This document shows positions 42,773 to 54,504 of a stretch of DNA of 64,000 bases, piece after piece (position 1 is the stretch's first letter; each line of letters begins with the position of its first letter). The DNA is from Apoderus coryli (taxonomy: Eukaryota > Arthropoda > Insecta > Coleoptera > Attelabidae), in the NCBI GenBank assembly GCA_911728435.2, contig OU452213.1:5993834-6057833 (forward strand), read 5' to 3'. Under the pieces are notes generated by a model. It made no database searches. It was not told where the DNA came from and saw nothing but the letters and a program-made list of their open reading frames with translations. The translations under genes and the position numbers were made by a program.

Positions 42773-43745
42773 ACTCCAGTGTTTTCTAACACATCGCGGG
42801 GAGGAGATAAGACCTTGTCAAGCTCCAAATGGTTGATTTTATCCAGCATTTCTCAAACCTAAAACTAATCCCGATTAACAAATCGTTACTTTATTGATAC
42901 TTCAAACATTTTAGAACTGAGGCTGTATAACGAAAAACAAGTAGTAAAACTACACAATCACATCCTATTTCCCCTTAAACCCTAAAACTTGTTTAAACCC
43001 TTGTAAGTCCATCACACACAAATTTATTCCAGTCATTGGTCCACTTTTAGTAGAGAAAGTCTGCGACATCAAACGAAGTTATTCCAATCCGATTTGATTC
43101 CTTATGCGTCGGCCACCCATTGCCTTCGATTCCAAACTTTTCCAATAAAATCTTGTTACAATTGCAAGACAGCTAGAAGTTATGTCTCTCCAGGTTTTGG
43201 TTTGTGAAAGTTTTCCTTTGTCCTACATCGCTTCTCTCGTTCATAATAATAATAATAATAATTCAGGGACGAATAATCCTGAAATTTAAAATGGTATAGT
43301 AGTGTTTATACTATACCGTTGATATTTTAACTGCTAGCGTAAATATTTGTAACTTTTGTAATAATGCGTGGAGCACTATTTATATTTTCAGAAGATGATT
43401 TATTGGTTTTCAAAATATTCTCCTTTACGATTAATTCATTAACGAGATGAGGGTTGAAGGCGAGTGTTGTAAATTTGTTTTCAATCAGATTTTTATTATT
43501 ATTTATTAACGGCTGAAAATAAAAAAGCATATTCAAATAACATAATGCTACAACACAACGTTTTGTAAATCTTACCTAACAAGCAGCCGAATAAATCAAC
43601 GATCAATGATTGTCTAGTCTGCCTTAAAAAATCGACTAGTGGTTGCTATAATAATTATACCTCAACCGATATTTATTTACAACATTATATTTCGAACACA
43701 GGCCTGTAGCAAAAGGGTTCCTTACAATACCATGATTATGAAATA
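42773..43745. other. No gene recognised
   Basis: Unique-looking sequence with an (ATA)n run at 43245-43261. No motif seen. Confidence 0.35.
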
Positions 43746-43962
43746 TGTTAGACCATCTGCATAAAGCTTAAATCAGTATTTACAAAGCATTGAGCTATAT
43801 CATTAATAAAAACATTGAACAAAAATGGTACAAGCTGTGATCCTTGTGGAATACCTACAGTAAGTAACGGGTGATTTACATTCTGGTTGAATGGATTACA
43901 TGAACAAGCAACATTGCTGTATTTGGTGTAAAGAGCAGCCAGAAGCATTGATTGCAAGAACT
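43746..43962 (-). pseudogene. LINE RT fragment around motifs B-C
   Basis: The minus strand reads VGIPQGSQLVPFLFNVFIND (motif B with LGPLLF changed to LVPFLF) followed by FVNTDLSF and a broken motif C (MQMV in place of ADD). Only about 60 residues remain. It abuts a mariner fragment of opposite orientation, so the upstream part of this open frame is the mariner antisense. Confidence 0.65.
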
Positions 43963-44400
43963 GACAATGCACTGTTTGGTGTGGATTATGGGCCAGTGGC
44001 ATGATTGGACCTTACTTTTACAAAGACGACGAAGGCAGGAACGTTACTGTGAATGGCGAGCGCTACCGTGCGATGATTACAAAATTGTTTTTGCCCGAAA
44101 TGGAAGAGCTGGACTTGGCTGACATATGGTTTCAGCAAGACGGGGCCACATGCCACACAGCACGCGAAACAATGGTCCAATTGAGAAGCGTTTATTTAAC
44201 GTTTGGGGCCGGACAATTAGCCGCCTAGATCGTGCGATTTAACGCCGTTAGACTATTTTTTGTGGGGTTATATTAAGGCTCATGTCTATAGGGACAAGCC
44301 CGCAACGGTTGACGTATTGGAAGCCAATATTGAAGAATTTATTAGTGAGATATCGGCCGATATGTTGGTGAGAGTATGCCAAAATTGAATCCAGCGTACA
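43963..44400 (+). pseudogene. Mariner-like transposase fragment (32335 family)
   Basis: Plus strand: VWCGLWASGMIGPYFYKDDE, VNGERYRAMI, FQQDGATCHTARETMV (second Asp), then a frameshift and stop before PPRSCDLTPLDYFLWGYIKA (third Asp), ending DMLVRVCQN. It is clearly the same subfamily as the intact element at 32335-33420 but diverged. It lacks the N-terminal half. Confidence 0.85.
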
Positions 44401-44464
44401 CTCTATTCCTCTATTACTCAAACATGACAGAATCCACTGAAGCAAAAGCAAAAAACACTATCGT

Positions 44465-45340
44465 TAACTTGTAACTATTTTGAATGAGCGGGTATTATTT
44501 ACATTCAGAAAGAATACTAATTCTATAGCTCAATCCGAATGATTCCCAATATGCTATTCAAATTGTTTCGGGTTCGATTCAAGTTTTACGAGCGGCTTGT
44601 AATTCAAGTTTTAATTAAAGAAGAACAACCAAAGAATATCAACTTTATTAATCTTTATACCTTTTATAATTCCGGATCACTGCCGGTCACGCACCATTTT
44701 ATTTAAAAGAAAATATTTAATTAGATGACCCTTTTGTCAATAACATCACGAAAACTTTATTAGAAATAAAACACAAAGGTTTTGGGCTCAAAACAACTAA
44801 TTTAATAATTAAAATTAATAAGAAAAATTAATAACAACAAAGAAATAAATATGTATAAATTAAAAATAGGAAAATTAATATAATTACGAATAATTATATC
44901 AATTCCTATAGGAAACTTTAAATTATCATTGAATACTAAATATAATTCAATTACTAAAATAAACAACTTTAATCTTTATAAAAATTGAAACAAAAAGGCC
45001 TTCAATTAAAAGAATTAACAAAAACTGACGGAACTTTAACTTTAGAAAAATTCACTATTTCAGAATGAGAAAGAAATGGACTTAGTCTTTATACAGGTAT
45101 ACTTTAAACAGAAAAACTAGAAAATAATTCTTAACTGAAAAATCTACTAAGTCCAAAAACAAATTAAAATATTTAATTTAACTTCATACAATTAGAAATC
45201 ACATCTAGACTCAACCAAGGCTAAAACGAATCTAACTTGAAAATACTATCGCCTTTCCAAAATTGCCTCATAAAAATGACAAGTAGGTAATACAGAATGC
45301 AATAGCCAATCAGAAAAAGGCTATTTTTATAATATACCCC
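44465..45340 (+). repeat. Dispersed repeat shared with 9404-10660
   Basis: Colinear match to 9404-10660 from TTGTAACTATTTTGAATGAG through CCAATCAGAAAAAGG, with only one of the two 280-bp units. The mariner fragment immediately upstream is unrelated. Confidence 0.65.
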
Positions 45341-45690
45341 TATAAAGATACATCTACAGGGTGAGAGATTCAGAAAATAAGATACATTTTTATGTCGACT
45401 TTAATAAGGGGTGTTAATTGTTAAGATGTTCTATGTTGGAGATTTTTCATAATATTCTTTATTCAAAAGGTACAATGGTACATTGATTGCGTCTAAATAT
45501 TAATTAATAAGTTAAAAAACAATATACACTAAAATATCAAACAATAAAATCATAGGAATTAAATAAAATCTAGAACATTAAAATAATTTGTATAAAATTA
45601 AATAAGATCTTTAACAATAAAATCACATGTACAAAATTCAATGAACTGTCCCCCCAATATTATTTATTATACATTTATATATATTTATTC
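45341..45690. other. No gene recognised
   Basis: CTACAGGGTGAGAGATTC at 45354 is a transposon-end-like word. The following AT-rich stretch (TTCTTTATTCAAAAGGTACA) has the look of a LINE 3' UTR but no coding part adjoins it. Confidence 0.3.
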
Positions 45691-46085
45691 TTTATTATGG
45701 GAAACCTTGTTAACTCCCCAACTACTAGCTTCTGTATATAGTAATAAAAATCCGACATTTAACTTACATGAAGGTGTTTCGAAAATAATAAATGTTTTGA
45801 CCACACTGTAACTGAAACATCTGGTTATCTTTTCTAATATATGCTTTTATCTTTGGACTAACTCATAAACAAACTCAATGTTCTCGATTAGAAAAAGGTG
45901 GCTCTTTTAGGTACCTAACATTTCTTTTAGGAACATTTGTTAAGAGCCCAAGATAATAAATTTATTACTTGCAGATGTTGTATAATGTTTACGAAAAGAT
46001 TATACTTTTAGACATGTTAGGTATAAAACTATAAAAATAAGAGAAAATATCTAAAATTATCCAAATATATATACAGGGTAGGACA
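45690..46085 (+). repeat. Dispersed repeat shared with 19890-20240
   Basis: Same order of blocks as 19890-20240, from TATGGGAAACCTTGTTAACT to GAGAAAATATCTA. It ends at ATACAGGGTAGGACAAAAGT, an edge also found at 10888. Confidence 0.7.
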
Positions 46086-46880
46086 AAAGTGTCTTTGTTT
46101 TGTTACAAACTCCGTAGAATGCCTTAGAGAAGTCAGTCACTCGTCGATTGATCTAACTTGTCGAAACATGGTTCGATACTCATGGCAAAGGATGGAATGA
46201 TTTCTTGAAAAATTAAAAAAAACTGAAAGACAACAACAAGCCGTGTTAAAATTTCGGGAAATAGAAAATACTGTTGTGGCATTTGTTTGTTCAGATATTT
46301 ACGACTTTGCTCCCTGCTCCACAATTTGTTAGTAAAACAAACAAATAATATGTATGAGAAGTATAAGCATATATCTCTACTGGAAAGTTTCCTGCGAGAG
46401 AGAAAGAGGAGTTAACGAAGAATTATTATTTGTTGGTTAAACTTCGTTCGTGTTTATGTATCTCCAACATAGATAGAGTAAATTGGCGGCTCTAGGGTCT
46501 CATTTATCAACACAGAGTCTGATATTGTGACAAATATTTTTATGACACTCCAATAATAAACAACGTGTCCCAGTTTTTTTTACGCATAAACCTTAGGTTT
46601 AGTTTTAGATAACTAGGGAAAAAATGTAATTTTTTAACTTACAATCTTTCACTCATTATTTATCATATTTCACTGTTTCTAAATGATCTTAAGAGGGTAT
46701 TTTTTACGGATAGTCTGTTTTAGACGTTCGGAAGTCTGGGCTTAAAAGTACGTAGTCATTTATATAAAAAGTTGAAATATGAAGTATATAAGATTTACAT
46801 ACTATGCTTCTTCTCCTTTAAGCTTTTTTCAATTTTTAGTATTTTTAAAACTTGCTCAAATATATATATGCTTTATCTTC
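46086..46880. other. No gene recognised
   Basis: Sequence between the repeat edge and the RTE 3' end. No motif supported; 46790-46880 is probably RTE 3' UTR. Confidence 0.35.
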
Positions 46881-48892
46881 TTATGGTGCCTTATCCTTAA
46901 GAACGTTGGCTATTACATTTGTCCACCTGATCTTATTTGTAGCTGTCCTGAACAGTTCTATGGAGGTCATATTTGTCCATTGTCGTAGGTTTTTAAGCCA
47001 TGAGTTGCGTCTTCTTCCTGGTCCTCTTTTGCTATTGATTTTGCGTTCAATTATAAGTTGGAGCAGTTCGTATTTTTCATTTCTCATGATGTGGCCAAAA
47101 TATTGTGTTTTTCGTTTCTTTATGAGGATCATGAGCTCTCTTTCTTTGTTCATTCTCCGCAAGACTTCCTCGTTTGTCGTATGACTCATGTAGGATATTC
47201 TGAGCATTTTTCGGTAACACCAGAGTTCAAATGCTTGGATTCTTTTTTGTGTTGCCTCTGTCATTGTCCAGGCTTCAACACCGTAGAGTAAAGTAGAGAA
47301 AACATAGCACTTAAGTATTCGAGCTCTCAATGAAAGATTCAGCTGGCGACTACATAGGACTTTTTGCATTTTGTAAAATACTGTACGTGCTTTTTCTAGA
47401 CGTGTTCTTATCTCTAGTGAGTGGTCCCAAGTTTCATCAAGATTGCTTCCAAGGTAAGTTATTCTTGTTACTTTTTCCAGATCTTTTCCGTTAACCTTGA
47501 TCTTCATCGTTCTGTTCTGGTGTTTGCTGATGATCATTGTTTTTGTTTTCTGTGTATTTAGTTTCATTCCAAATTCTTCGCTGGCTGCCGTTATCCTCTC
47601 CATTAGACGTTGTAGTGCTTCAGCACTATCTGCCAGAATGACCGTGTCATCAGCATATCGCAGGTTGTTGATACATTGTCCATTTATAATTATGCCATCT
47701 GAGGTGTCTTCCAGAGCTTTTTTAAATATCTCCTCCGAGTAAACGTTAAATAGTATGGGTGACAGAATACATCCCTGTCTTACTCCCTTCTCGATATTAA
47801 TTTTTCCAGATGTTTTCTTTTTTATTCTAATTTTGGCCTTTTGTTCCTGATAGAGGTTTGAAATAATCCTTAAATCCTTATCGTCTATGTTACATGACCT
47901 TTAGATGTTCATTAGTTTATCATGTTTCACCAGGTCAAAAGCCTTTTGAAAATCAATAAAACACAAGTACACATCAGTATCCACATCTCTACATCTTTCA
48001 ATTAATACTCGTATCGAAAAAAGTGCTTCTCTTGTTCCGAAGCCATTCTTAAAACCAAATTGATTTTGACCAGTATGTTCGTCTAATTTACTGTATATTC
48101 TATTATGTATTATTCGAAGGAAAAATTTGAACACATGATTCATCAGACTTATAATCCTATGTTCTTCACATTTCTTGGAGTTTCTCTTTTTTGGTATTGG
48201 TACAAATATCGATGTCAGCCATTCTTCTGGTATTATACCTGTTTCATATATTTTATTAAATAGATCTTTTACTACTTCGATGTGTTCGTCTAGTAGTAAT
48301 TTTATTATCTCAATTGGTATATTATCTTCTCCAACAGCTTTTCTGTTCTTTAGCTGCTTTGCTCCTCTGGTAATTTCGTCCTTTGTGATATAAAGTCCAG
48401 TCGCTGCCTCCTGCTTACCAATGTCTTCTCTTCCCTGGTCTTGAAACATCTCTTTCACGTATTCTTTCCATCTGGTTATTTGCTCTTCTATATTGAGTAG
48501 AGGGTTCCCATGTTTGTCCTCTACGAAAGATACAGGTGTTTGTTTCCATATTCCAGCGGCTTCTTTTACTTTTTGGTGTAAATTGTGAAGGTGTCGTGTC
48601 TTTGCTCCAACTCTTCAATTTCTTGACATCTTTCACTTAGCCAGGTTTCTTTGGCTTGTTGGATCTTTATTCTGATGTTTTTGTGTATTTGTTTGTATTT
48701 TCTTTCGTTTTTGCCTTTGTATCTTCTTCTTTCATCCATCATTTTTAGAATTCCCTCTGTCATCCATGGTTGGTTCTTTTTTCTTTTTTCCTCTTTAAGA
48801 TGATCTTCTGTTACTCTTGTTAATGTTTCCTCAATGTAGTGCCATTTTTCCTCGGGATTCTGTGTCGATGGTATTGGGTTTTTTTCCAAGTG
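46881..48892 (-). pseudogene. RTE-clade LINE, RT to C-terminus, two lesions
   Basis: Minus strand. The N-terminal part at 48892-48570 is PWMTEGILKMMDERR and AKETWLSERCQEIEELEQRH; one frameshift lies near 48575. The RT then runs from 48458: RKAVGEDNIPIEII, GFGTREALFSIRVLIERC, YLCFIDFQKAFDLVKHDKLM (motif A). A single in-frame TAA stands at 47901-47903. After it comes GVRQGCILSPILFNVY (motif B) and NLRYADDTVILAD (motif C). In 46881-47603 it ends with STLLYGVEAWT, AFELWCYRKMLRI and GRRRNSWLKNLRQW. Endonuclease is missing because a palindromic repeat half begins at 48893. Apart from these lesions the frame is continuous for about 1.6 kb. Confidence 0.9.
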
Positions 48893-49036
48893 TCTATACC
48901 CTGTATAGTAATCGTAAATTTGGCATTTGAAATTGTAGTTTCGACTCAAGCAGACGTTTTTATAAAGAATGACATTTTCTTCTAAATCTACAAATAAAAA
49001 AGTTTTTGCTCTTCCAAACTCTATCCGTGGACACAT
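48893..49036 (+). repeat. Half of the 7281-type palindromic repeat, fused to RTE
   Basis: ATACCCTGTATAGTAATCGT to TCTATCCGTGGACACATTGT matches the right arm of the repeat at 7615-7746. The other arm is absent. On the minus strand the arm is open and in frame with the RTE sequence, making a 156-aa chimeric open frame at 48566-49036. Confidence 0.8.
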
Positions 49037-50619
49037 TGTATATGGTGAAGAAACAATAATTTGGACTTAAATGTTACTAAATGTAAAACACAAAACAACA
49101 AATGTACTTAATTTTGACGACAGGCTCTCGTTTACTCACTAGTTACTGTAAAGCTTATACGATGTTCGGATTTATTTAAAGAAGTTTGCCTGAATTTCAT
49201 GGACTCATCCCGAAATTGAAAGAAAAAAAGCAGCCAGCAAAACTATGCAAACATTACAGTTATTTTTTTCTTGTTTTAGTTTTTCTTGGACCCTTTTGGT
49301 CAATTTTAAAATTATTTGATTTTCTTTGGGTTGTGGGTTCAGCAATTATAATCCATTTTCCATTAGTGTCCGTACGTTTCAGCAATTTTGTTTTTAATTT
49401 TGCCTTCTTCATGTATCTTAAAAATATATACAGGAGACACACACACACACATAAAAACATTATTCTATCTAGTTATCATGTCTTTTAATTTTAAAATTAC
49501 AGTTAATGAGGTATTTTCAATACAATTTTCATCTACCCCCCCTGGATACGTGTTTTTAATTTTTTTAACTTAAGTTCATCAAAAGTCATCAATTAACGAA
49601 ATCTTTCTGGGATAGAGCGATATCGAACATAGCAATGGACGCTCTATAAGCTCTAATATTACCATTTAATTTTCCTTTATGTACTAAAAAACTGAAGTTT
49701 CTAACTTTAGGGGATAACACGTTATTAGAAGACAAGAAAGAAGACACACACAATATCGATTGGTATCATCAACAACTAACTGCGTCTCGCTCTATCTTTA
49801 ACGCCCCACTCAAAAGTTTTCCAGCCTCTATTACCAAAACACCATTACGCATCGCTGTATATACCCACTTTTCTCTAAACTGCATATTGGATATTGCCTA
49901 CACTCTTTTTCTCTTCCACACTTCAAAACACATAAACGGTCTTTACCAGATTATACAACACTGAGAATTTCGCTGTGCTGGTACAAAAATAACGGAAATA
50001 TATAGTCACCTACTTTTTTGACATGAAGTGACTGTCTACGGACTCTTCTTCTTTACAAATCTCCAATAATAACGACAGAGGGTGTTTGTTTTAAAACACG
50101 CAACAACATTATTTAAGGAATTGATTTTGCAGTTGATTTTTATGCTTATTTTCATATGTTTCTTTGTGCTTTATGTTTGATTAATCTTTCAGTTTGTGTT
50201 TAACTATTTATGTTTGTAAACATTCCTCACTTGACCTTAGACGTAACTGCACGTCCGCTGCTTAAAATGACCCATTTAAAAAAAAAACACACTTTACACA
50301 CACGGACTAAGAAGCTATTTTAGGTCCGCTTTTATATGTTAAACAATTTTTTTAATAATTTTCGATTTTAACACATTATTTTATATAGAAGGAACAGGTT
50401 TCAATTTTTGTTTGGTATAGGACGCGATCATTCAAGCCCTAAGAAACTATGGTTAATAACGAATTAGCCACATGTCGTTTGGCATGCAGATAGCCTTTCA
50501 TAATATCACAAGAAATCACTGCATGATTTCCCAGTTCTTTTGTGCTAGTCTTATCTATGACAATAGTAATCGAGGGTTATATAAAAAAAACTGAAAATAT
50601 GGGTAAAACCTAATCAAAT
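49037..50619. other. No gene recognised
   Basis: Includes a short AC microsatellite at 49437-49452 and poly-T tracts. Short open frames around 49190-49490 are low complexity. No coding motif. Confidence 0.4.
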
Positions 50620-51545
50620 AAATAGAATTACATTTGAGACATCCTGTATATAAATAAATTTTATGATACCATTCTAACAAACTAAGAAAACTCAAAAGTT
50701 TTACTATTAATTAGGTTTTGCCGTGCCCAAAAATCTTAAAAAATAAATTAAAACTACAAAACTTAAAACACCCGTCTGTAAATAGTCAAACTCTAAAAAA
50801 TATCAAAGAAATCAATTTTTTACTTCCTACATCGATAAATTTATTGAGGACATTAATAAATGAGTGGGAAATGATTTGAGTTACCCCGTAGATAACGTCT
50901 AGGAACGATATAGTTTCACCCTAATGTATTCTTGATTGAAAATTGACAAAAAGAAAAGGTTCTGCCGTGTCTAAAAGTCTCAAATAATAAATAGAAACAT
51001 TTTTGAGTTCCCCATAGATAACCACTAGGAGCTTATAGTTTCTCCTTCAAAGAAATCTTGAATTGTAATCTAAAAAATTATTCAAAATATTACTTTTTTG
51101 TCCTTAACAAAATAAAGAAATACATTTTTGACTCACCCCGTATTTAAATTTAAATAAGTGTATGGTAAAAATTTCTAAACATTTAAAAATGATTTAAACT
51201 GATTTCATATATTAATTTTGAGAGTAAAATTTGAATTTTCTTAGTAACTATAATAAAAAATCACTTGAAAAAGTGAATAGTGCTCATCCTGTATAGAAAC
51301 TTAACAGATTTTTAAATTTGAGGTCTCTTTTAGACTGCCATGAACAATAAATTAATACGCAAATAAAAAAAAATAATTTACACACCTTGTATAAATACCT
51401 TTAATGAATTTTTATATTTGGGTTTTCTTCTTAAGCTGCCATGAGCAAAATGATCACAAAAATTTAATTTTTCTTAGTAACTATAGATAATAAATAATTC
51501 AAAAATGAATTGAGATCACCCTGTATAGAAATACAACCAAGACTA
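50620..51545 (+). repeat. Decayed tandem array, unit about 100-150 bp
   Basis: A TTTGAG-ACCCTGTATA-type box recurs about every 100-150 bp (near 50627, 50871, 51000, 51126, 51283, 51378, 51515). Between boxes there are related blocks such as TTTTGCCGTGCCCAAAAATC versus TTCTGCCGTGTCTAAAAGTC, and GACTGCCATGAACAA versus AGCTGCCATGAGCAA. Units are too diverged for an exact consensus by eye. Confidence 0.55.
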
Positions 51546-51859
51546 CTAATTCCATATTAAAAAGTGTATAATTATTGACCCTTTTTAAACCCCTTTAAGG
51601 ACAGCGTATCCATATTAATATACTCATCAACATTTATATTGCATCACAGCAAAATTTTCAAGCTAAGCGTGTTAAGAAAATAAACGTCAGCCTACTTTTA
51701 ATTAATATTTAGCTAAATAAAGCATAGAACAAATTTAGCAGGTTTTTATTCCACAATAATTAAAAAATGGAATAAACGTAATCTGAAAAATTACAAAATT
51801 TTAATTTACGTTAAAATAAGTTTTGAATATAAAAAAAAATAATTAGTATTCAGTGGGCT

Positions 51860-52440
51860 CTTGCTCAACCTTCTATTCTTCGGGTAACACTTTCAATCAG
51901 ATTATTTATAATTTGCTGAGGAATATTCGTCCAAATAACGGTGGCGGCATAGATGAGGACTGGAAGGACCGCATAACCCAGATTCTGTTGACGAACTCTT
52001 GTCTTCAACATGCATGTTCGATTAGATTTAGATATGGAGACTGTGGTGGCCACTTTCTCGGTTTTCTTAATCCGGAAACAGGACTTTCTGCCCCAGTTTC
52101 GGTGTTCACGGCACCATAGTTCAACCTGTTATCATTGTTTCAAAACTCTTAAAGGCCTAAGGTTTGTTAGATTGGCCTAATGAAGTCGTTTTCTAGTGGT
52201 TGGACCAGTCAGTTGAATTTCTTGCGCTTCCTGAAATTGCTGTCTGATGGTCTCGACTGTAATGCGATGGTGACTTTATCTTGGAAGGATTTCCAGATTT
52301 CCGAGTTCTTCTTTTTGCTGATAAGGTTTCGATACATCCACTTTGATTGACTCCAACAATTGCAGCAAGCTGTATTTGAGAATATCTACAGCTGAAATTC
52401 CTTGGAAAGGCATTTAAAATCCTAAACACAATTTTTAATA
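51860..52440 (-). pseudogene. Tc1-like transposase remnant with internal deletion
   Basis: Minus strand. The N-terminal HTH part (FPRNFSCRYSQIQLAAIVGV, GNPSKIKSPSHYSRDH) lies at 52193-52429. It runs through broken frames to the C-terminal part at 51865-52090, where W.PQSPYLNLIEHA corresponds to the DLNPIEH region before the final Asp/Glu and IWTNIPQQIINNLIESVTRR to the usual C-terminal helix. The central catalytic core is largely deleted. Confidence 0.65.
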
Positions 52441-53195
52441 AAGTTAAACGTATAGACGAAGTACACTATTGGCTAAGCAGTAATTTCTAGTCAACCAGAA
52501 AGCAACTGGACATACATTACTCCATTAACACACAGGGTGAGTTAAAAATAAAAAACGTGAAGATCCTGGAGACTTTTACTTTGATTTTCTTATAAAGCAT
52601 CTACCAACAAATTAAATAATTTTAAAAATCGGCTCACTGGGTAAAAAATCAAGTGGCTCCACTTTTGTCGAACTGAATTTCTATTATTTGGCGACACACA
52701 AGTAAAGAAATGGAAAACCAAAAATAAAAGCAAAAGAATAAAAATTATTCCTCCTCTAATTAAAACAAGATATATTGCTTTTTCCAATCTGCAAGTGTTG
52801 TGACAAAAAAAAAAAAAAAATTGGGTGACGCTTGCAAACCAATCTTTTTAAGTGGTGTTTTGTTTTTATTTGTGACAAGATACAATTTGATTTATTTTAA
52901 TTGCAAGCAAAATAGATGTATAACGAATACGAATTGCTCTCAGTGTAATTAAACACTTTTTATACGGGGTTAAAACACTTGTAGGTAACTGGCTGGGGAT
53001 AAGTAAAGACATTCTGAACACCGCGCCAGTATAAACTTCCTGACTAAGGAAGAGATGTTTGTTCAAACCGTTATGGTAAGGAAACACTCGAAGAGGAGTT
53101 AAGGCGTTTCATTCTCGATGTAAGACTACAGAGTATATTTTTAACTTTATCAGTCATATCTGTCTCTACAATTAAAATTTCTTTATCGTCGATGC
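52441..53195. other. No gene recognised
   Basis: CACACAGGGTGAGTTAAAAA at 52530 is a repeat-end-like word; a 16-bp poly-A is at 52806. No coding motif. Confidence 0.35.
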
Positions 53196-53199
53196 TCCG

Positions 53200-54300
53200 C
53201 AGAAGCGAGTTAGCTATGTCAGTCCTTATTTCTTCGAAAGCGGAAACTTATTGTGTACTGAGTGGAAATGTGGAAATGTCAAAGATGCTTGAGAGAATCG
53301 TATCACTCCAGATTCGGGATTATTTGGATCGACTCCGCATTTTACCTGTTGTGCAGTCTGGGTTTCGTCCACACCATTCCACTTCAAACGCTTTACTAAA
53401 AGTTACAAATGATATCTCATATGCTATGGATAAGGGAAATTGTAGTATTTTGGTCTTACTTGATCAGAGCAAGGCCTTTGACTTTGTGAACTTTCAGCTT
53501 TTGATGGGCAAGCTTCATTACTTGGGCTTCGACGAAGTTTCTATAAAATGGTTTTGTAGCTATTTATTCCATAGAAATCAATGTGTCAAGATCAGATCTT
53601 CATGCTCTCAGTTCAAAGAATTGAGAAGCGGTGTCCCACAAGGAAGCATTCTTGGCCCGCTTCTTTTTACAATTTTTACTTTTGATTTGCCCATGAGCAT
53701 AGCTCATTCTGCAATACATCTTTACGCAGATGACGCGCAAATATATTCTCATTGCTCTATTTCCGAATTTCAAAATACTATTTATAATCTTATAACCAAG
53801 ATCTGTCCCACTTTTCGGATTGGTGTAAATGTCATGGCTTGAGATTAAATCCTAATAAAACTGTCGCTCTGTGTATCGGGAATGAACGCCATACTGAGTT
53901 GATTCGGGCTTCTAGTAGTATTTTCATTGAGGGAACATTGGTGCAGTGGGTGAATAACGCTAAAGATTTAGGTATACTAATTGATAGTAAAATGAGTTTT
54001 GATGATCATTGTTCTCAACTATACAGGAATTTCTTTTTAGGCTAAAATCTATGTATCATTTGAGGTATTTGTTGGATGAAGGTACAAAGTTGATGCTCGT
54101 AAAATCATTGATTTACCCACACCTAGACTATTGTTCGCAAAGTTCCCTTCGCAGCTCATATTACTCCATTTCTTACTAAACTAAAAGAACCTAGGCTCGC
54201 CATTCGGTTTGATTACTTGTATTCTGTCTTGTTGTATAAAATTCTTACGTTCTACGTTTCAGAAAATTTGTTAATCCATTTTGAATAATGTGAGAACATT
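53200..54300 (+). pseudogene. LINE RT, palm region, broken
   Basis: Plus strand 53192-53842: KMLERIVSLQIRDYLDRLRI, VQSGFRPHHSTSNALLKV, VLLDQSKAFDFVNFQLLM (motif A), RSGVPQGSILGPLLFTIFTF (motif B) and IHLYADDAQIYSHC (motif C). A frameshift near 53830 leads to 53839-54045 (GLRLNPNKTVALCIG, NAKDLGILIDSKMSFDDH) and a further one to SMYHLRYLLDEGTKLMLVKS and PHLDYC. The first ~25 residues of the open frame are not LINE-like. The C-terminus decays by 54300. Confidence 0.8.
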
Positions 54301-54504
54301 CCCAATGCTCTTTGAAGACTTTTGATATTGTTTGGAATTGGCATTTCTAAAAGAGGTTTCAGCCTGTCGGAATCTGGTTTCATAGTATGGTTTTCTAGCC
54401 TAAAATATTGATTGATATTTTGTTATAGTGACATTTATCTTCATTTAATGTTCACCCATATTTTTGAGCAGCAAGCATAAATTGATGTAGATTTGTGTCA
54501 TGAT

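Noticed and set aside
50620..51545. CRISPR-like array
   Set aside because: Units are long and diverged, with no constant short repeat and no cas genes; eukaryotic context.
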